From Collimonas sp. OK307 (GTDB taxonomy: Bacteria; Pseudomonadota; Gammaproteobacteria; Burkholderiales; Burkholderiaceae_D), in contig NZ_FOQI01000007.1 in assembly GCF_900113705.1 (NCBI RefSeq), positions 62,001 through 126,000 of the forward strand: 64,000 nt of DNA. Reading direction: 5' to 3'. The notes below the pieces were generated by a model. The model searched no databases, was not told the origin of the DNA, and saw only the letters and a program-made list of their open reading frames with translations. The translations under genes and the position numbers were made by a program. Every line of letters begins with the position of its first letter. Positions within the stretch are counted from its first letter, which is position 1. This document shows positions 1 to 8,289 of this stretch, piece by piece.

Positions 1-1
1 G

Positions 2-271
2 CGGCCTGAAGAGCTGCGCAGCCAAGCCTGGATCGATCGTCAACAACGCAAGATCGACGCCGGCCTGAAAGCGATGGCGGCGGGTCTGGCGGAAAAGCCA
101 TTCTGCTCCGGCACCCATTATTCGCTGGCTGATGTTGCTGTTGGTTGCGCGCTGGGCTGGCTCAGCTTCCGTTTTCCGGACATTACCTGGCGCGAAGATT
201 ATCCGACGCTGGCCAAGCTGTTTGATAAATTATCTGAACGTCAGTCGTTCAAGGATACCGTTCCGCAATAA
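2..271 (+). CDS. Glutathione S-transferase, C-terminal part (cut by window edge)
   Basis: The frame is open from base 2 and ends at a TAA at 269-271, so only about 89 C-terminal residues are present and the start lies outside the window. The segment has the all-helical C-terminal GST domain pattern: a helix rich in charged residues, then FCSGTHYSLADVAVGCALGWL, whose S-x-A-D-V motif is the N-capping box and hydrophobic staple of the GST fold, and a final helix ending KDTVPQ. The family conjugates glutathione to electrophiles or has related thiol chemistry. The glutathione-binding N-terminal domain is not visible, so class and substrate cannot be given. Confidence 0.8.
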   Translation, partial: RPEELRSQAWIDRQQRKIDAGLKAMAAGLAEKPFCSGTHYSLADVAVGCALGWLSFRFPDITWREDYPTLAKLFDKLSERQSFKDTVPQ

Positions 272-552
272 TTTGTACGCTGCAAATTAGCCAATGCATT
301 AAAATCATCAACCATGACTACGCAGAATTCTCATTCCACTTGCCAGCTTGCCCGTTGCGGTGCAGTGGCATTGTGCCGCGTAGTTAAAGCAGAAAAACAG
401 CAGCTCATCTGACCGGAGCTCGCTGTTCCGTCAGATGGGCGACGGAACAGCAGGCTTTCGGATAAATCTCTCCCTCCCGCACGCAAACTCCTTCGCACTT
501 CTGAACGGACCCATGACGGTCAACTCAGTTAATTTTTTTCAGGAGTGTTGTG
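272..552. other. Intergenic leader before dapA-like gene
   Basis: No credible ORF lies between the GST stop and the dapA-like start. The stretch holds two strong inverted repeats that share bases and so cannot form together: 406-413 with 430-437 (CATCTGAC / GTCAGATG) and 422-432 with 441-451 (GCTGTTCCGTC / GACGGAACAGC). No T-run follows the second hairpin, so it is not a standard intrinsic terminator. A Shine-Dalgarno AGGAG sits at 541-545. Confidence 0.5.
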
Positions 553-1431
553 ATGTCAATCTTTACTGGTATCTGGGTGGCGCTGGTCACCCCTTTTTCC
601 GATGGCCAAGTCGATCATCCGGCTTTGCGCAAGCTGGTGCGGCACTATGCCGAAGCTGGCGTGAGTGGACTGGTGGCGCTCGGCACCACCGGCGAAGCCG
701 CCGCGCTGGACCAGCTTGAGCAACAGGCGGTGGTGCACACCGTATTGGATGCCGCGGCCGGCTTGCCGGTCATTGTCGGTTTGGGCGACAATCATAGTGG
801 GCAGTTGCACCAAAACCTGCGGCAGTTTAGCGAGCGGGACAGGGACATCGCCGGCTTTTTGATTCCCGCACCTTGTTATGTGCGGCCGTCACAGCAAGGC
901 ATTATCGATCACTTCACCCGCCTGGCCGACGCCAGCCCGGTGCCGCTGGTGCTGTATGACATTCCCTACCGCACCGGCGTGCAGATCGAACTGCAGACTC
1001 TGTTGACACTCGCCGCGCATCCGCAGATACAGGCGGTCAAAGATTGCAGCGGATCGATAGCCACCACCCAGGCACTGATCGCGGACGGTCGCCTGCAAGT
1101 GCTGGCGGGAGAAGACATCAACATCTTCAACAGCCTGTGCATGGGCGGCAGCGGCGCCATTTCGGCATCGGTGAATGTCTGCCCGCAACGGTTCGTGGCG
1201 CTGTACCGTGCGGTAGTCGAGCAGCGTTTGCACGACGCCCGCGCCATTTTCCATGAACTGGCGCCGTTGATTCGGATGATGTTTGCAGAGCCAAGTCCGG
1301 GGCCGGTGAAGGCATTGCTGGCGCAGCAGGGATGGATCCGCGACGAGCTGCGCGCGCCGATGACGGCAGCCAGCCCGCCGTTGCAGGCGCAGCTACGCCA
1401 GCTGCATCTGGCTCAGAGCGAATCCTGCTGA
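553..1431 (+). CDS. 4-hydroxy-tetrahydrodipicolinate synthase family protein (DapA-like)
   Basis: 292 residues, the normal length for DHDPS-family class I aldolases. The expected catalytic residues are visible: GTTGE with Thr45/Thr46, a Tyr in PCYVRPSQQG, YDIPYRTG with the proton-shuttle Tyr and the substrate-binding Arg, and VKDCSG with the Schiff-base Lys. DapA condenses pyruvate with aspartate semialdehyde in lysine and diaminopimelate synthesis; relatives act on other 2-keto acids. The ATG at 553 is preferred over the GTG at 550 because AGGAG at 541-545 is then 7 bases away. The 3' end overlaps the convergent AraC-type gene by 19 bp. The neighbours (regulator, exporter) are not lysine genes, so a second, specialised paralogue is possible and no symbol is given. 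Confidence 0.85.
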   Translation: MSIFTGIWVALVTPFSDGQVDHPALRKLVRHYAEAGVSGLVALGTTGEAAALDQLEQQAVVHTVLDAAAGLPVIVGLGDNHSGQLHQNLRQFSERDRDIAGFLIPAPCYVRPSQQGIIDHFTRLADASPVPLVLYDIPYRTGVQIELQTLLTLAAHPQIQAVKDCSGSIATTQALIADGRLQVLAGEDINIFNSLCMGGSGAISASVNVCPQRFVALYRAVVEQRLHDARAIFHELAPLIRMMFAEPSPGPVKALLAQQGWIRDELRAPMTAASPPLQAQLRQLHLAQSESC

Positions 1432-2243
1432 GACTGCTGATTGGTCGCCAGGCTATTTTTTTTCGGAGCGAAGAAAGTCGACGGCGACTGGCCGAAGGTT
1501 TTCCGGAACATGGCGGAGAAGGCCGACTGGCTGGCGTAACCCAGTTCGGCCGCCACCAGCGACAGCGGCATGCCACGCGCGATCATCGGCGCCGCGTGCG
1601 CCAACCTGATCTGCTGCCGCCATTGACCGAAAGTCATGCCCAGGTCGCGCTCGAACAGGCGCGCCAGAGTTCTCTCCGAAGCACCAACCTGCTCTGACCA
1701 GTCAGCCAGCGTCTTGCTTGAATCGGGTGTTTCCATCAGTGCCTGGCAGATCGCCTGCAGGCGTTTTTCAGTCGGCAGGGAGATGCGTATGCCGGGTGTT
1801 CTTGCCGCGGCCAGTTCGTCCAGTATCAATTGGCTGAGCAGCGACTCGCGCAGGCTGTCGTCTTCGGCTTGCGACAGCGCCACAATCAGTTCACGCAACA
1901 AGCCCGACACTTCCAGCACAATGCAGTCCTGGCCGTGAAACGGCGCCGCATCGGGATGGACATACAAGGCTCGCAACTGCGATTTTTCGATGGTCGCCAT
2001 TTCATGCTCCACGTACGGTGGAATCCAGATGGCCCGCAGCGGCGGCACGATCCAGGTGCTGTTGCCCACACTCACCCGTAATACGCCTTCCGGCGCATAG
2101 GTGACCTGGCCCCAGGGATGGGAGTGGGCGCGCAGCAATTCGGCGGCGGCAAGGTTACGGGCGCGCAAGCGTACCGGGTGCTGTGCATCCGGCACGACAT
2201 CGACCAAGCCTATCTTGGTATGGGTAAGTATTTGTACGGGCAT
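1413..2243 (-). CDS. AraC family transcriptional regulator
   Basis: 276 residues from the ATG at 2243 (MPVQILTH); the frame is open further upstream, but that part has no domain character. The N-terminal half is a cupin-like sensor, with a His-rich motif (LRAHSHPWGQV), a Pro-rich turn (VPPLRAIWIPPYVEHEM) and the RALYV strand. The C-terminal 100 residues form two helix-turn-helix motifs (LADWSEQVGASERTLARLF and LVAAELGYASQSAFSAMFRKTFGQSPSTFF). This matches AraC regulators that control adjacent efflux genes. It is divergent from the Fsr-like exporter, with 167 bp between starts, so that gene is the probable target. The inducer is unknown. Confidence 0.85.
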   Translation of the reverse strand: MPVQILTHTKIGLVDVVPDAQHPVRLRARNLAAAELLRAHSHPWGQVTYAPEGVLRVSVGNSTWIVPPLRAIWIPPYVEHEMATIEKSQLRALYVHPDAAPFHGQDCIVLEVSGLLRELIVALSQAEDDSLRESLLSQLILDELAAARTPGIRISLPTEKRLQAICQALMETPDSSKTLADWSEQVGASERTLARLFERDLGMTFGQWRQQIRLAHAAPMIARGMPLSLVAAELGYASQSAFSAMFRKTFGQSPSTFFAPKKNSLATNQQSQQDSL

Positions 2244-2410
2244 GATGATGGAATGGCAGAAACACGACAAATTATGTCTTTCTATCTTAAAACAGTCTCG
2301 GCTTTTTTGCTTACACTGATGCCTTGCGAATGAGAAAGAGTTATTGCAACGGCTGACCAGGCTGCTTTTCATCTCATTTGCGCCTTATTCCAACTAGCCA
2401 TTCCATCACC

Positions 2411-3646
2411 ATGCAAACCGCTGCCAAGCAGATTTCCCCCACGCTGGGATCGCACGATGCCGAAAAAACCGGTTTTCGCGTATTGGGCGCCATCAGTTTT
2501 GCCCATTTCCTGAATGACATGATCCAGTCGCTGATCTTGTCGATCTATCCGCTGCTGAAAGGTAATTTCAATCTCAGCTTTGCGCAGATCGGCCTGATTA
2601 CCCTGACCTACCAAATTACCGCATCGATCTTGCAACCGCTGGTGGGGTTGTACACCGATAAACATCCTAAGCCGTATTCGCTGGCATTGGGCATGGGCTT
2701 TACCCTGGTGGGCTTGCTGATCTTGTCGGTTGCGCCTAGCTACGGCATCTTGCTGTTCGCCGCAGCTCTGGTCGGTACCGGTTCATCCATCTTCCATCCC
2801 GAGTCGTCGCGCGTGGCGCGCATGGCTTCCGGCGGGCGCCACGGGCTGGCGCAGTCGATATTCCAGGTTGGCGGCAATGCCGGCAGTTCCATGGGGCCGT
2901 TGCTGGCGGCATGGATTGTGATTCCGCACGGACAGACCAGCATCGCCTGGTTTTCAGCAGCTGCGTTGCTGGCGATTGTGGTGCTGTGGCAGATCGGTAA
3001 CTGGTACAAGCGCAAGCGTATGGAGGCCAAAGGCAAGCCAGCTAAAGTAAAGCAGCACTATGTGGCGCTGCCGCGCAAAAAGGTCATGTTCTCGATCGGT
3101 ATCTTGCTGATGCTGGTTTTCTCGAAATATTTTTACATGGCCAGCCTGAGCAGCTACTTCACGTTTTACCTGATCGATAAATTCCAGCTGTCGGTGCAAT
3201 CGGCTCAGCTGCATTTGTTTGTATTCCTGTTCGCGGTGGCTGCCGGTACCGTGCTGGGCGGCCCGATTGGCGACAAGGTTGGCCGCAAGCTGGTGATATG
3301 GGTATCGATTCTGGGCGTGGCGCCATTTACCCTCATGCTGCCGTATGCGAATCTGTTCTGGACCGGCGTGCTGACGGTGGTGATCGGCGTGATCCTGGCT
3401 TCCGCATTCTCGGCCATCCTGGTATTCGCCCAAGAGCTGGTGCCTGGCAAAGTTGGTACCGTGTCAGGTCTGTTCTTCGGGTTTGCCTTCGGCATGGGCG
3501 GTATCGGCGCCGCCGCCCTGGGTCAGCTGGCAGACATGACGAGCATCCGTTTTGTCTATCAGGTCTGCTCTTTCCTGCCATTGATCGGATTGCTGGCGGC
3601 GTTCTTGCCGAATCTTGAGGGGCATCGGCGAAAAGTTGCTGGCTGA
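2411..3646 (+). CDS. fsr: MFS transporter, fosmidomycin resistance (Fsr) type
   Basis: 411 residues with about 12 hydrophobic segments, close to the length of E. coli Fsr. Family features include SFAHFLNDMIQSLILSIYPLLKGNFNLSF at the first helix, GLYTDKHPKPYSLALGMG in the MFS motif-A position, and GTGSSIFHPESSRVARMASGGRHGLAQSIFQVGGNAGSSMGPLLA, which is very typical of Fsr. The family exports fosmidomycin and perhaps other small organic acids across the inner membrane. The ATG at 2411 is chosen over an upstream TTG at 2378, though neither has a clear ribosome binding site. It is divergent from the AraC-type gene and ends at a strong bidirectional terminator. Confidence 0.85.
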   Translation: MQTAAKQISPTLGSHDAEKTGFRVLGAISFAHFLNDMIQSLILSIYPLLKGNFNLSFAQIGLITLTYQITASILQPLVGLYTDKHPKPYSLALGMGFTLVGLLILSVAPSYGILLFAAALVGTGSSIFHPESSRVARMASGGRHGLAQSIFQVGGNAGSSMGPLLAAWIVIPHGQTSIAWFSAAALLAIVVLWQIGNWYKRKRMEAKGKPAKVKQHYVALPRKKVMFSIGILLMLVFSKYFYMASLSSYFTFYLIDKFQLSVQSAQLHLFVFLFAVAAGTVLGGPIGDKVGRKLVIWVSILGVAPFTLMLPYANLFWTGVLTVVIGVILASAFSAILVFAQELVPGKVGTVSGLFFGFAFGMGGIGAAALGQLADMTSIRFVYQVCSFLPLIGLLAAFLPNLEGHRRKVAG

Positions 3647-3663
3647 TTGGAAATTCACGTAAA

Positions 3664-3691
3664 AAAAGCGCGCTGTCGAAAGCGCGCTTTT
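3664..3691. terminator. Bidirectional intrinsic terminator
   Basis: A perfect 11-bp inverted repeat (AAAAGCGCGCT, 6-base loop, AGCGCGCTTTT) flanked by A-runs on the left and T-runs on the right. It lies between the convergent fsr and peroxiredoxin genes and can end both transcripts. Confidence 0.9.
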
Positions 3692-3725
3692 CTTCTATCT
3701 GCTACCGCATTACGGCATCGCTGTA

Positions 3726-4265
3726 TTATTTCTTCTGCTTGGCCACCCACTGCTCCAGCGCCTGCAGCGTATTGCTGACATGTTTATCCGGGTCCAGGCT
3801 GCTGTATTCGTAAATGATGCTGCCGTTGGGAGCGATCACATACGATACCCGGTCGGCGTAGCTGGTTTTGGAGAGCAGCACCGAATCGTAGGACTTCATG
3901 ATCTTCTGGTCCTGATCGGCGGCAACCGGAAATTTACTGCGGCATTCGCTGACTGAAAATTTGTTGAGCGTGTCGATGTTGTCGGCCGAAACGCCGATTA
4001 CGGTAGCGCCGAGCGCTTTGTACTTGTCGACCGCATTGGCAAACAAGTGGGCCTCAATGGTGCAACCCTTGGTGAACGCGGCGGGATAAAAATAGAGCAC
4101 TACCGGGCCTTTTTTCAGCTCGTCCGCCAGCGAATAGCTGAATACCTTGCCGCCGAGCGAGGCCTGGGTCGTAAATGGTGTAGCTTGTTCGCCAGCCTTG
4201 AGGGCGGCAAAGGCCGGCGCTGCAACAGCACTGCAAACCAATAAAGCGGCAATCAATCGTTTCAT
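3726..4265 (-). CDS. Exported peroxiredoxin (AhpC/TSA, BCP-like)
   Basis: 179 residues beginning with a Sec signal peptide (MKRLIAALLVCSAVAAPAFA, cleavage after about residue 20), so the protein acts in the periplasm. The thioredoxin-fold peroxiredoxin domain contains VVLYFYPAAFTKGCT with the peroxidatic Cys68 and its Thr three residues earlier. Cys108 (SVSECRSKF) could be the resolving residue. The family reduces hydrogen peroxide and organic hydroperoxides using thiols. Most BCP/PrxQ proteins are cytoplasmic, so the signal peptide is the distinctive feature. A GGAG sits just upstream of the ATG. Confidence 0.85.
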   Translation of the reverse strand: MKRLIAALLVCSAVAAPAFAALKAGEQATPFTTQASLGGKVFSYSLADELKKGPVVLYFYPAAFTKGCTIEAHLFANAVDKYKALGATVIGVSADNIDTLNKFSVSECRSKFPVAADQDQKIMKSYDSVLLSKTSYADRVSYVIAPNGSIIYEYSSLDPDKHVSNTLQALEQWVAKQKK

Positions 4266-4355
4266 GAGGACTCCTGGTTAAAGATAGGTAGCATCATGCG
4301 TCGAGATCGCAACGTTGTCCAATCTCATGTTCAGTTTGCACGGGAGACCAGCTGC

Positions 4356-4601
4356 TTAGCGGCCATGCCAGCCACCACCACCACCCCAGCCTCTGCCGCC
4401 CCAGCCACGCGAGTAGCCAATACCGATATCCACGCTTGGTGCTACATAAACCGGTGCCGGAGCATAGTAGCCGCCACCGTAATAGCCACCGCCATAACCG
4501 CCGCCATAATATGCGTCACCACCGTACGGATAGGCGACGCAGCCGCCTAGCAGCAAGGTTGTGCCCAGCAAGGTTACACCTATTAAAAGTCGCTTGTTCA
4601 T
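4356..4601 (-). CDS. Small glycine/tyrosine-rich lipoprotein
   Basis: 81 residues from the ATG at 4601, preceded by GGAGAG; an upstream in-frame ATG at 4613 is less well placed. The N-terminus is a lipoprotein signal (MNKRLLIGVTLLGTTLLLGGC) with lipobox LGGC, so the mature protein is lipidated at Cys21. The rest is low complexity, with GGGY repeats, a short APAPVYVAPSVDIGIGYSRG segment, then a Gly/Trp-rich tail. Such proteins are common in Burkholderiales and of unknown function. An outer-membrane or periplasmic location is inferred from the lipobox. Confidence 0.75.
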   Translation of the reverse strand: MNKRLLIGVTLLGTTLLLGGCVAYPYGGDAYYGGGYGGGYYGGGYYAPAPVYVAPSVDIGIGYSRGWGGRGWGGGGGWHGR

Positions 4602-4671
4602 AAGGCTCTCCATCCATTGTTCTAATACAAATTGGATATAAGCCTAGCAGATTAGTTCAGATTGGGAAGAG

Positions 4672-4685
4672 TGATGTGTATCACG
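4672..4685. promoter_or_regulatory. Palindrome GTGAT-N4-ATCAC upstream of lipoprotein gene
   Basis: A perfect 5+5 inverted repeat with a 4-base spacer, 71 bp upstream of the lipoprotein start. It recalls CRP/FNR or GntR-type half-sites, but the spacing does not fit CRP (6). Operator function is a guess. Confidence 0.25.
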
Positions 4686-4805
4686 TGAAATCTGTGATGG
4701 TGGGGAGTATGCTTGAATAAGCTTTGATATAAGGAGGTAATTCAAGGATTTTTCCCTATACCCCGCCCAGTATCGATGCGGGGCATAGGAATTGATGTGC
4801 TACTT

Positions 4806-5738
4806 TTACAATCGGTAACCAAATTCACGATGAAATCGATCATCGATTTCGGCGCGGCTAGGTGTGTGATTCTGCGGGCCCTGATGGGCAATCTTGATGC
4901 TGCCCAACAAGCTGGAGAGACGACCGGTGGTGGCCCAGTCCATGCCGTTGCTCAAGCCATACAGCATGCCGGCGCGGAAAGCGTCGCCGCAGCCGGTAGG
5001 ATCCAGCACTTGTTCGGCCTTAACGCAAGGAATGTCGATTTTTCCGCCAGCGGTGAATATCTCCGCGCCGAGTTCGCCACGGGTCACTACCAGCGCCGAT
5101 ACGCGCTCGGCAATTTGCGGCAGTGACAAGCCGGTGCGTGAAGCCAGCATTTCGGCTTCGTAATCATTCATGGCGATGTAGGTCGAGAGTTCGATGAAGT
5201 GCTTCAGTTCGTCGCCGTTGAACATCGGCATGCCCTGGCCCGGATCAAAGATCAGCGGGATGCCCAGCGCCACGCAGTCGGCAGCGTGTTGCAGCATGCC
5301 GTCACGGCCATCGGGAGCAACGATCGCCAGTTTGACCGGACCGGCATCGGCCACTTTGTTTTCGTGCGAGTAGGTCATCGCACCTGGATGGAAGGCGGTG
5401 ATCTGGTTGTTGTCGGAGTCGGTGGTAATGAAACATTGCGCGGTGTAGATCGATTCGATGGTGCGCACGGTTTTGCGCGAAATACCTTGTCGATCCAGTC
5501 TCTCAAGATAGTCACCGCCATCGTGGCCGACGGTGGCCATGATCTGCGGATCCCCGCCCAGCAGCTTCAGGTTGTAAGCGATATTACCGGCGCAACCGCC
5601 AAAGTCGCGGCGCATGGTTGGCACCAGGAACGAGACGCTGATCTTGTGCAACTGATCCGCCAGCAACGAATCCGAGAAACGTCCCGGGAATTGCATGATG
5701 ACGTCGAAAGCCAGTGAACCGCAGATGAGAGAGGACAT
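4806..5738 (-). CDS. PfkB family carbohydrate/nucleoside kinase
   Basis: 310 residues. The start MSSLICGSLAFDVIMQFPGRF, the substrate-site motif RRDFGGCAGNIAYNLKLLGG (PfkB signature 1) and DPTGCGDAFRAG (signature 2, catalytic Asp252 and anion hole) define the ribokinase/PfkB family. The N-terminal segment resembles the bacterial adenosine/nucleoside kinase-like members found beside DUF3426 and accBC genes in Burkholderiales. The enzyme would phosphorylate a sugar or nucleoside hydroxyl with ATP in the cytoplasm; substrate is unproven. It is the last gene of the minus-strand run. Confidence 0.8.
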   Translation of the reverse strand: MSSLICGSLAFDVIMQFPGRFSDSLLADQLHKISVSFLVPTMRRDFGGCAGNIAYNLKLLGGDPQIMATVGHDGGDYLERLDRQGISRKTVRTIESIYTAQCFITTDSDNNQITAFHPGAMTYSHENKVADAGPVKLAIVAPDGRDGMLQHAADCVALGIPLIFDPGQGMPMFNGDELKHFIELSTYIAMNDYEAEMLASRTGLSLPQIAERVSALVVTRGELGAEIFTAGGKIDIPCVKAEQVLDPTGCGDAFRAGMLYGLSNGMDWATTGRLSSLLGSIKIAHQGPQNHTPSRAEIDDRFHREFGYRL

Positions 5739-5765
5739 ATTATATTTTTTTGGACAGGGTTTAAA

Positions 5766-5793
5766 CGTAGGGTGGGTACGCAGTGCCCACGCG
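5766..5793. repeat. Dispersed palindromic unit, copy 1
   Basis: GTGGGTAC and GTGCCCAC face each other at 5772-5779 and 5783-5790 (one G-T pair), within a GGTGGGTACGCAGTGCCC context. A near-identical unit occurs in the opposite orientation at 20883-20905. This suggests a REP-like intergenic repeat of this genome. Confidence 0.5.
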
Positions 5794-5839
5794 TGAATTT
5801 ACAACATCTACGAGACGATTAACGATACCGAGTTTAGCA

Positions 5840-7291
5840 TTACGGATAATACAGATATACCCGGTAACCCGATGCTTTCAGCTGCAATAGCTCAAACCCC
5901 AGTTTCACAGGCTGTTCCTGGTCACTGCCGAAACCCTGGGCCGGACTGATCGATGCGTTCAAATAGTCGTGAGGCGCAAATACCCTCCGCACTATCGCCT
6001 TCTCATTCGCATCGTTCAAGGTCAGCTCGATGTTGGGCCAGGCTTGCACTGTGTCGCTGCGATTGCGCAGCAACAGGTTGAGTGAAAACAGATTGCGCGC
6101 CGGATCCACTGCTTGCAGTTCATTAGCCTCGATCGAAATACTGTCGATTTTCATAGGCAGGTCAATCGTACAGCCGATTTTCGCACAGGCGCTGACCAGC
6201 GCCGGCTTGAACTGCGGCATGCGCGCCGCCAGCTGGTCACGGAAAAAATAGGTCGACTGCCCAATCAATCCAACTAGCAATAGTGCGCCTATGCCCCACA
6301 TGGCTCCACGCAGCGGGCCGCCGAGGCGCTGCCTGCGTCGCGCGCTCAGGACGAAGTCCGGTTCATCGCTGACATCCAGCTCGGGTTCGGCGGTTTTCTC
6401 GCGGTTTTTCTTTTTTCTGCTGTTTTCGCTGCTGTCGGTCGCGTTCGAGGAGGCTGCAGCTGCGGCGTTCTTTTCTCCGCGCCATGGCTTACGCTGAAGC
6501 TCATCGATGATGCGATCCAGCTCGTCATCGTCGCTGTGCGCGGTACCATCTTTCGCTCCGGTTTTTGCCGGCAACGGGTAATCGTCTTGCCCCGCAACGT
6601 GCATCAAGGTCATGCGCGCCATCTGATGATCTTCGTCATCGCCATGGGTATCGTCTACATGGCGATGCCAGACATTCGGCGCCTGCGAACTGGTTGTCGG
6701 TTCGTCCGGGTCGGTGGCGGCGGACGGCTTGATCAAGCCGAATGGCGTGTGATGCACATCGGCTGGCGCCGATTGACTGGTTTCTTCAGCGATGCGTAAA
6801 TCTTCTTCGAGGCCATCAATCGCGGCTTCTACCCGATCCGACGCCGTGATCTTCGTTTCGGGTGCGTTTTGAGGTGTGCTTTGAGGCGTGTTAACGACGA
6901 CCGGCTCGCTGATGCTTATTGTCGGTAGCGGGCGATCGGTTGCAAGCGCCGCTGCCGGCATTGGTTCTGGCACCGGCTCCTGCCGCGGTGCGATGTGAAC
7001 CGCAGGTAGCGCTTCATCATGTTGAGGTTCTGCTACGGCAGCCTGGTCGGAGTCGAGGGTATGGGTTTGAACGGTGTTGACTTCTTGCTCTGGCGCCGCT
7101 GCAGGTGTAGCCACCGGCGCTGCCAATGGCGCTGCCAATGGCTTTGCCACTTCGGGCCGCACCAGGTGTTCGATACCGTTGAAGACTTCGCGGCAGCTGC
7201 CGCAGCGTACCAGGCCGCCGCGCAGCTTCAGCTGGTCATTGGCGACCCGAAAGGTGGTTTGACAATGCGGACATTGGGTCGCGAGCGCCAT
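5840..7291 (-). CDS. Zinc-ribbon (MJ0042) and DUF3426 membrane protein
   Basis: 483 residues. Residues 1-45 are an MJ0042-type zinc ribbon with two CxxC pairs (CPHC and CGSC). A long low-complexity Pro/Ala/Glu-rich linker follows to about residue 300, then a basic stretch, one transmembrane helix (about 328-348, GAMWGIGALLLVGLIGQSTYF) and a C-terminal beta-rich DUF3426 domain ending YRVYLYYP. The topology suggests a cytoplasmic zinc ribbon and a periplasmic C-terminal domain. The function is not known. The gene directly follows prmA on the same strand with 10 bp between, a conserved arrangement in Burkholderiales. Confidence 0.85.
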   Translation of the reverse strand: MALATQCPHCQTTFRVANDQLKLRGGLVRCGSCREVFNGIEHLVRPEVAKPLAAPLAAPVATPAAAPEQEVNTVQTHTLDSDQAAVAEPQHDEALPAVHIAPRQEPVPEPMPAAALATDRPLPTISISEPVVVNTPQSTPQNAPETKITASDRVEAAIDGLEEDLRIAEETSQSAPADVHHTPFGLIKPSAATDPDEPTTSSQAPNVWHRHVDDTHGDDEDHQMARMTLMHVAGQDDYPLPAKTGAKDGTAHSDDDELDRIIDELQRKPWRGEKNAAAAASSNATDSSENSRKKKNREKTAEPELDVSDEPDFVLSARRRQRLGGPLRGAMWGIGALLLVGLIGQSTYFFRDQLAARMPQFKPALVSACAKIGCTIDLPMKIDSISIEANELQAVDPARNLFSLNLLLRNRSDTVQAWPNIELTLNDANEKAIVRRVFAPHDYLNASISPAQGFGSDQEQPVKLGFELLQLKASGYRVYLYYP

Positions 7292-7301
7292 GGCGTGCTG
7301 C

Positions 7302-8213
7302 TTACTTCAGGCTTCCGGACAGCGCTACCCAGCCATCCTGTTCTGCCCAGACGGTCAATGGAATCCACTGCGCGTAGGCGGCAATGACATCATCTGCCTG
7401 CTCTGCCAGCACGCCGGACAGGGTCAGGCTACCGCCGGCCGCGATGCGGCTGCACAGCATCGGCGCCATCAGCTTGAGCGGGCCAGACAGGATGTTGGCC
7501 ACCACGATGTCGAACACTTGCAGCGGGCTTTTCGTGCTGAAGTCTTCCGGCAGATAGTAGGCGACGTCGCAATGATTGCGTTCGCTGTTGTAACGCGCCG
7601 CATCGATCGCGTGCGGGTCGATATCGACGCCGATGACCGTGCTGCTACCGCCGAGTTTCTTGGCAACCATGGCAAGGATGCCCGAGCCGCAACCGTAATC
7701 GAGTACCGATTGCGGTTTTTGCAACGGCACATGGATTTCCAGCCACTCCATGCAGAGACGGGTGGTGGGATGGCTGCCGGTGCCGAACGCCAGTCCCGGA
7801 TCGAGTTCCAGGATCAAGCCATTGGTGTCGGGCGCATCGTGCCAGCTAGGCACCACCCAGATATTCTTGCCGATATGGATCGGTTCAAATTGCGATTGCG
7901 TCAGGCGCACCCAGTCTTGTGCCGCGACCGGACGCAAGGAGTAGGGTGGGACTGCGACGCCACAAGCTTTGGCGGCGTTGTTGACGATAGCATCATGATC
8001 GGCATCGACCTCGGCCAGAGCCACCACCCGGCTGCGTTGCCAGGCGGCTTCCTTGGGCTCCATGCCGGGTTCGCCGAACAGAGGTTGTTCAGCCGCGGTT
8101 CCCAGGTCAGCATCTTCTACCGAAACCGATAAGGCGCCAGCATCCATCAACGCATCAGACAGCGTCTCGGCGTCGCTTAGTGCTACTTCAATAACAATTT
8201 CGGTCCAGCTCAT
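7302..8213 (-). CDS. prmA: Ribosomal protein L11 methyltransferase
   Basis: 303 residues, typical of PrmA. The N-terminal L11-recognition domain begins [36 protein letters not shown]. The C-terminal Rossmann methyltransferase shows [40 protein letters not shown] (SAM motif I) and [15 protein letters not shown] (the NxLxxPL-type motif). It trimethylates ribosomal protein L11 using S-adenosylmethionine. It sits 64 bp downstream of accC, and linkage of accBC with prmA is widespread in proteobacteria. Confidence 0.95.
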   Translation of the reverse strand: MSWTEIVIEVALSDAETLSDALMDAGALSVSVEDADLGTAAEQPLFGEPGMEPKEAAWQRSRVVALAEVDADHDAIVNNAAKACGVAVPPYSLRPVAAQDWVRLTQSQFEPIHIGKNIWVVPSWHDAPDTNGLILELDPGLAFGTGSHPTTRLCMEWLEIHVPLQKPQSVLDYGCGSGILAMVAKKLGGSSTVIGVDIDPHAIDAARYNSERNHCDVAYYLPEDFSTKSPLQVFDIVVANILSGPLKLMAPMLCSRIAAGGSLTLSGVLAEQADDVIAAYAQWIPLTVWAEQDGWVALSGSLK

Positions 8214-8260
8214 CAGATGCCTTACTGTGTGTTGAGGAGTATCACCCGAGGGTGGCGCTC

Positions 8261-8289
8261 CTTATTTCTTTACGCGCTTATTTCTTTAC
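8261..8289. repeat. Short tandem duplication at accC stop
   Basis: CTTATTTCTTTAC occurs exactly twice, at 8261-8273 and 8277-8289, with a 16-bp period. On the coding (minus) strand, the end of accC (its last Lys codon plus stop) is repeated just downstream, and the second copy ends in AAGGAG. Confidence 0.8.

Noticed and set aside
272-552. Lysine riboswitch before dapA
   Set aside because: The two hairpins do not resemble the five-helix lysine aptamer and its conserved core is not visible.
4672-4685. CRP-binding site
   Set aside because: The half-sites are 4 bases apart instead of 6 and lack the TGTGA/TCACA form.
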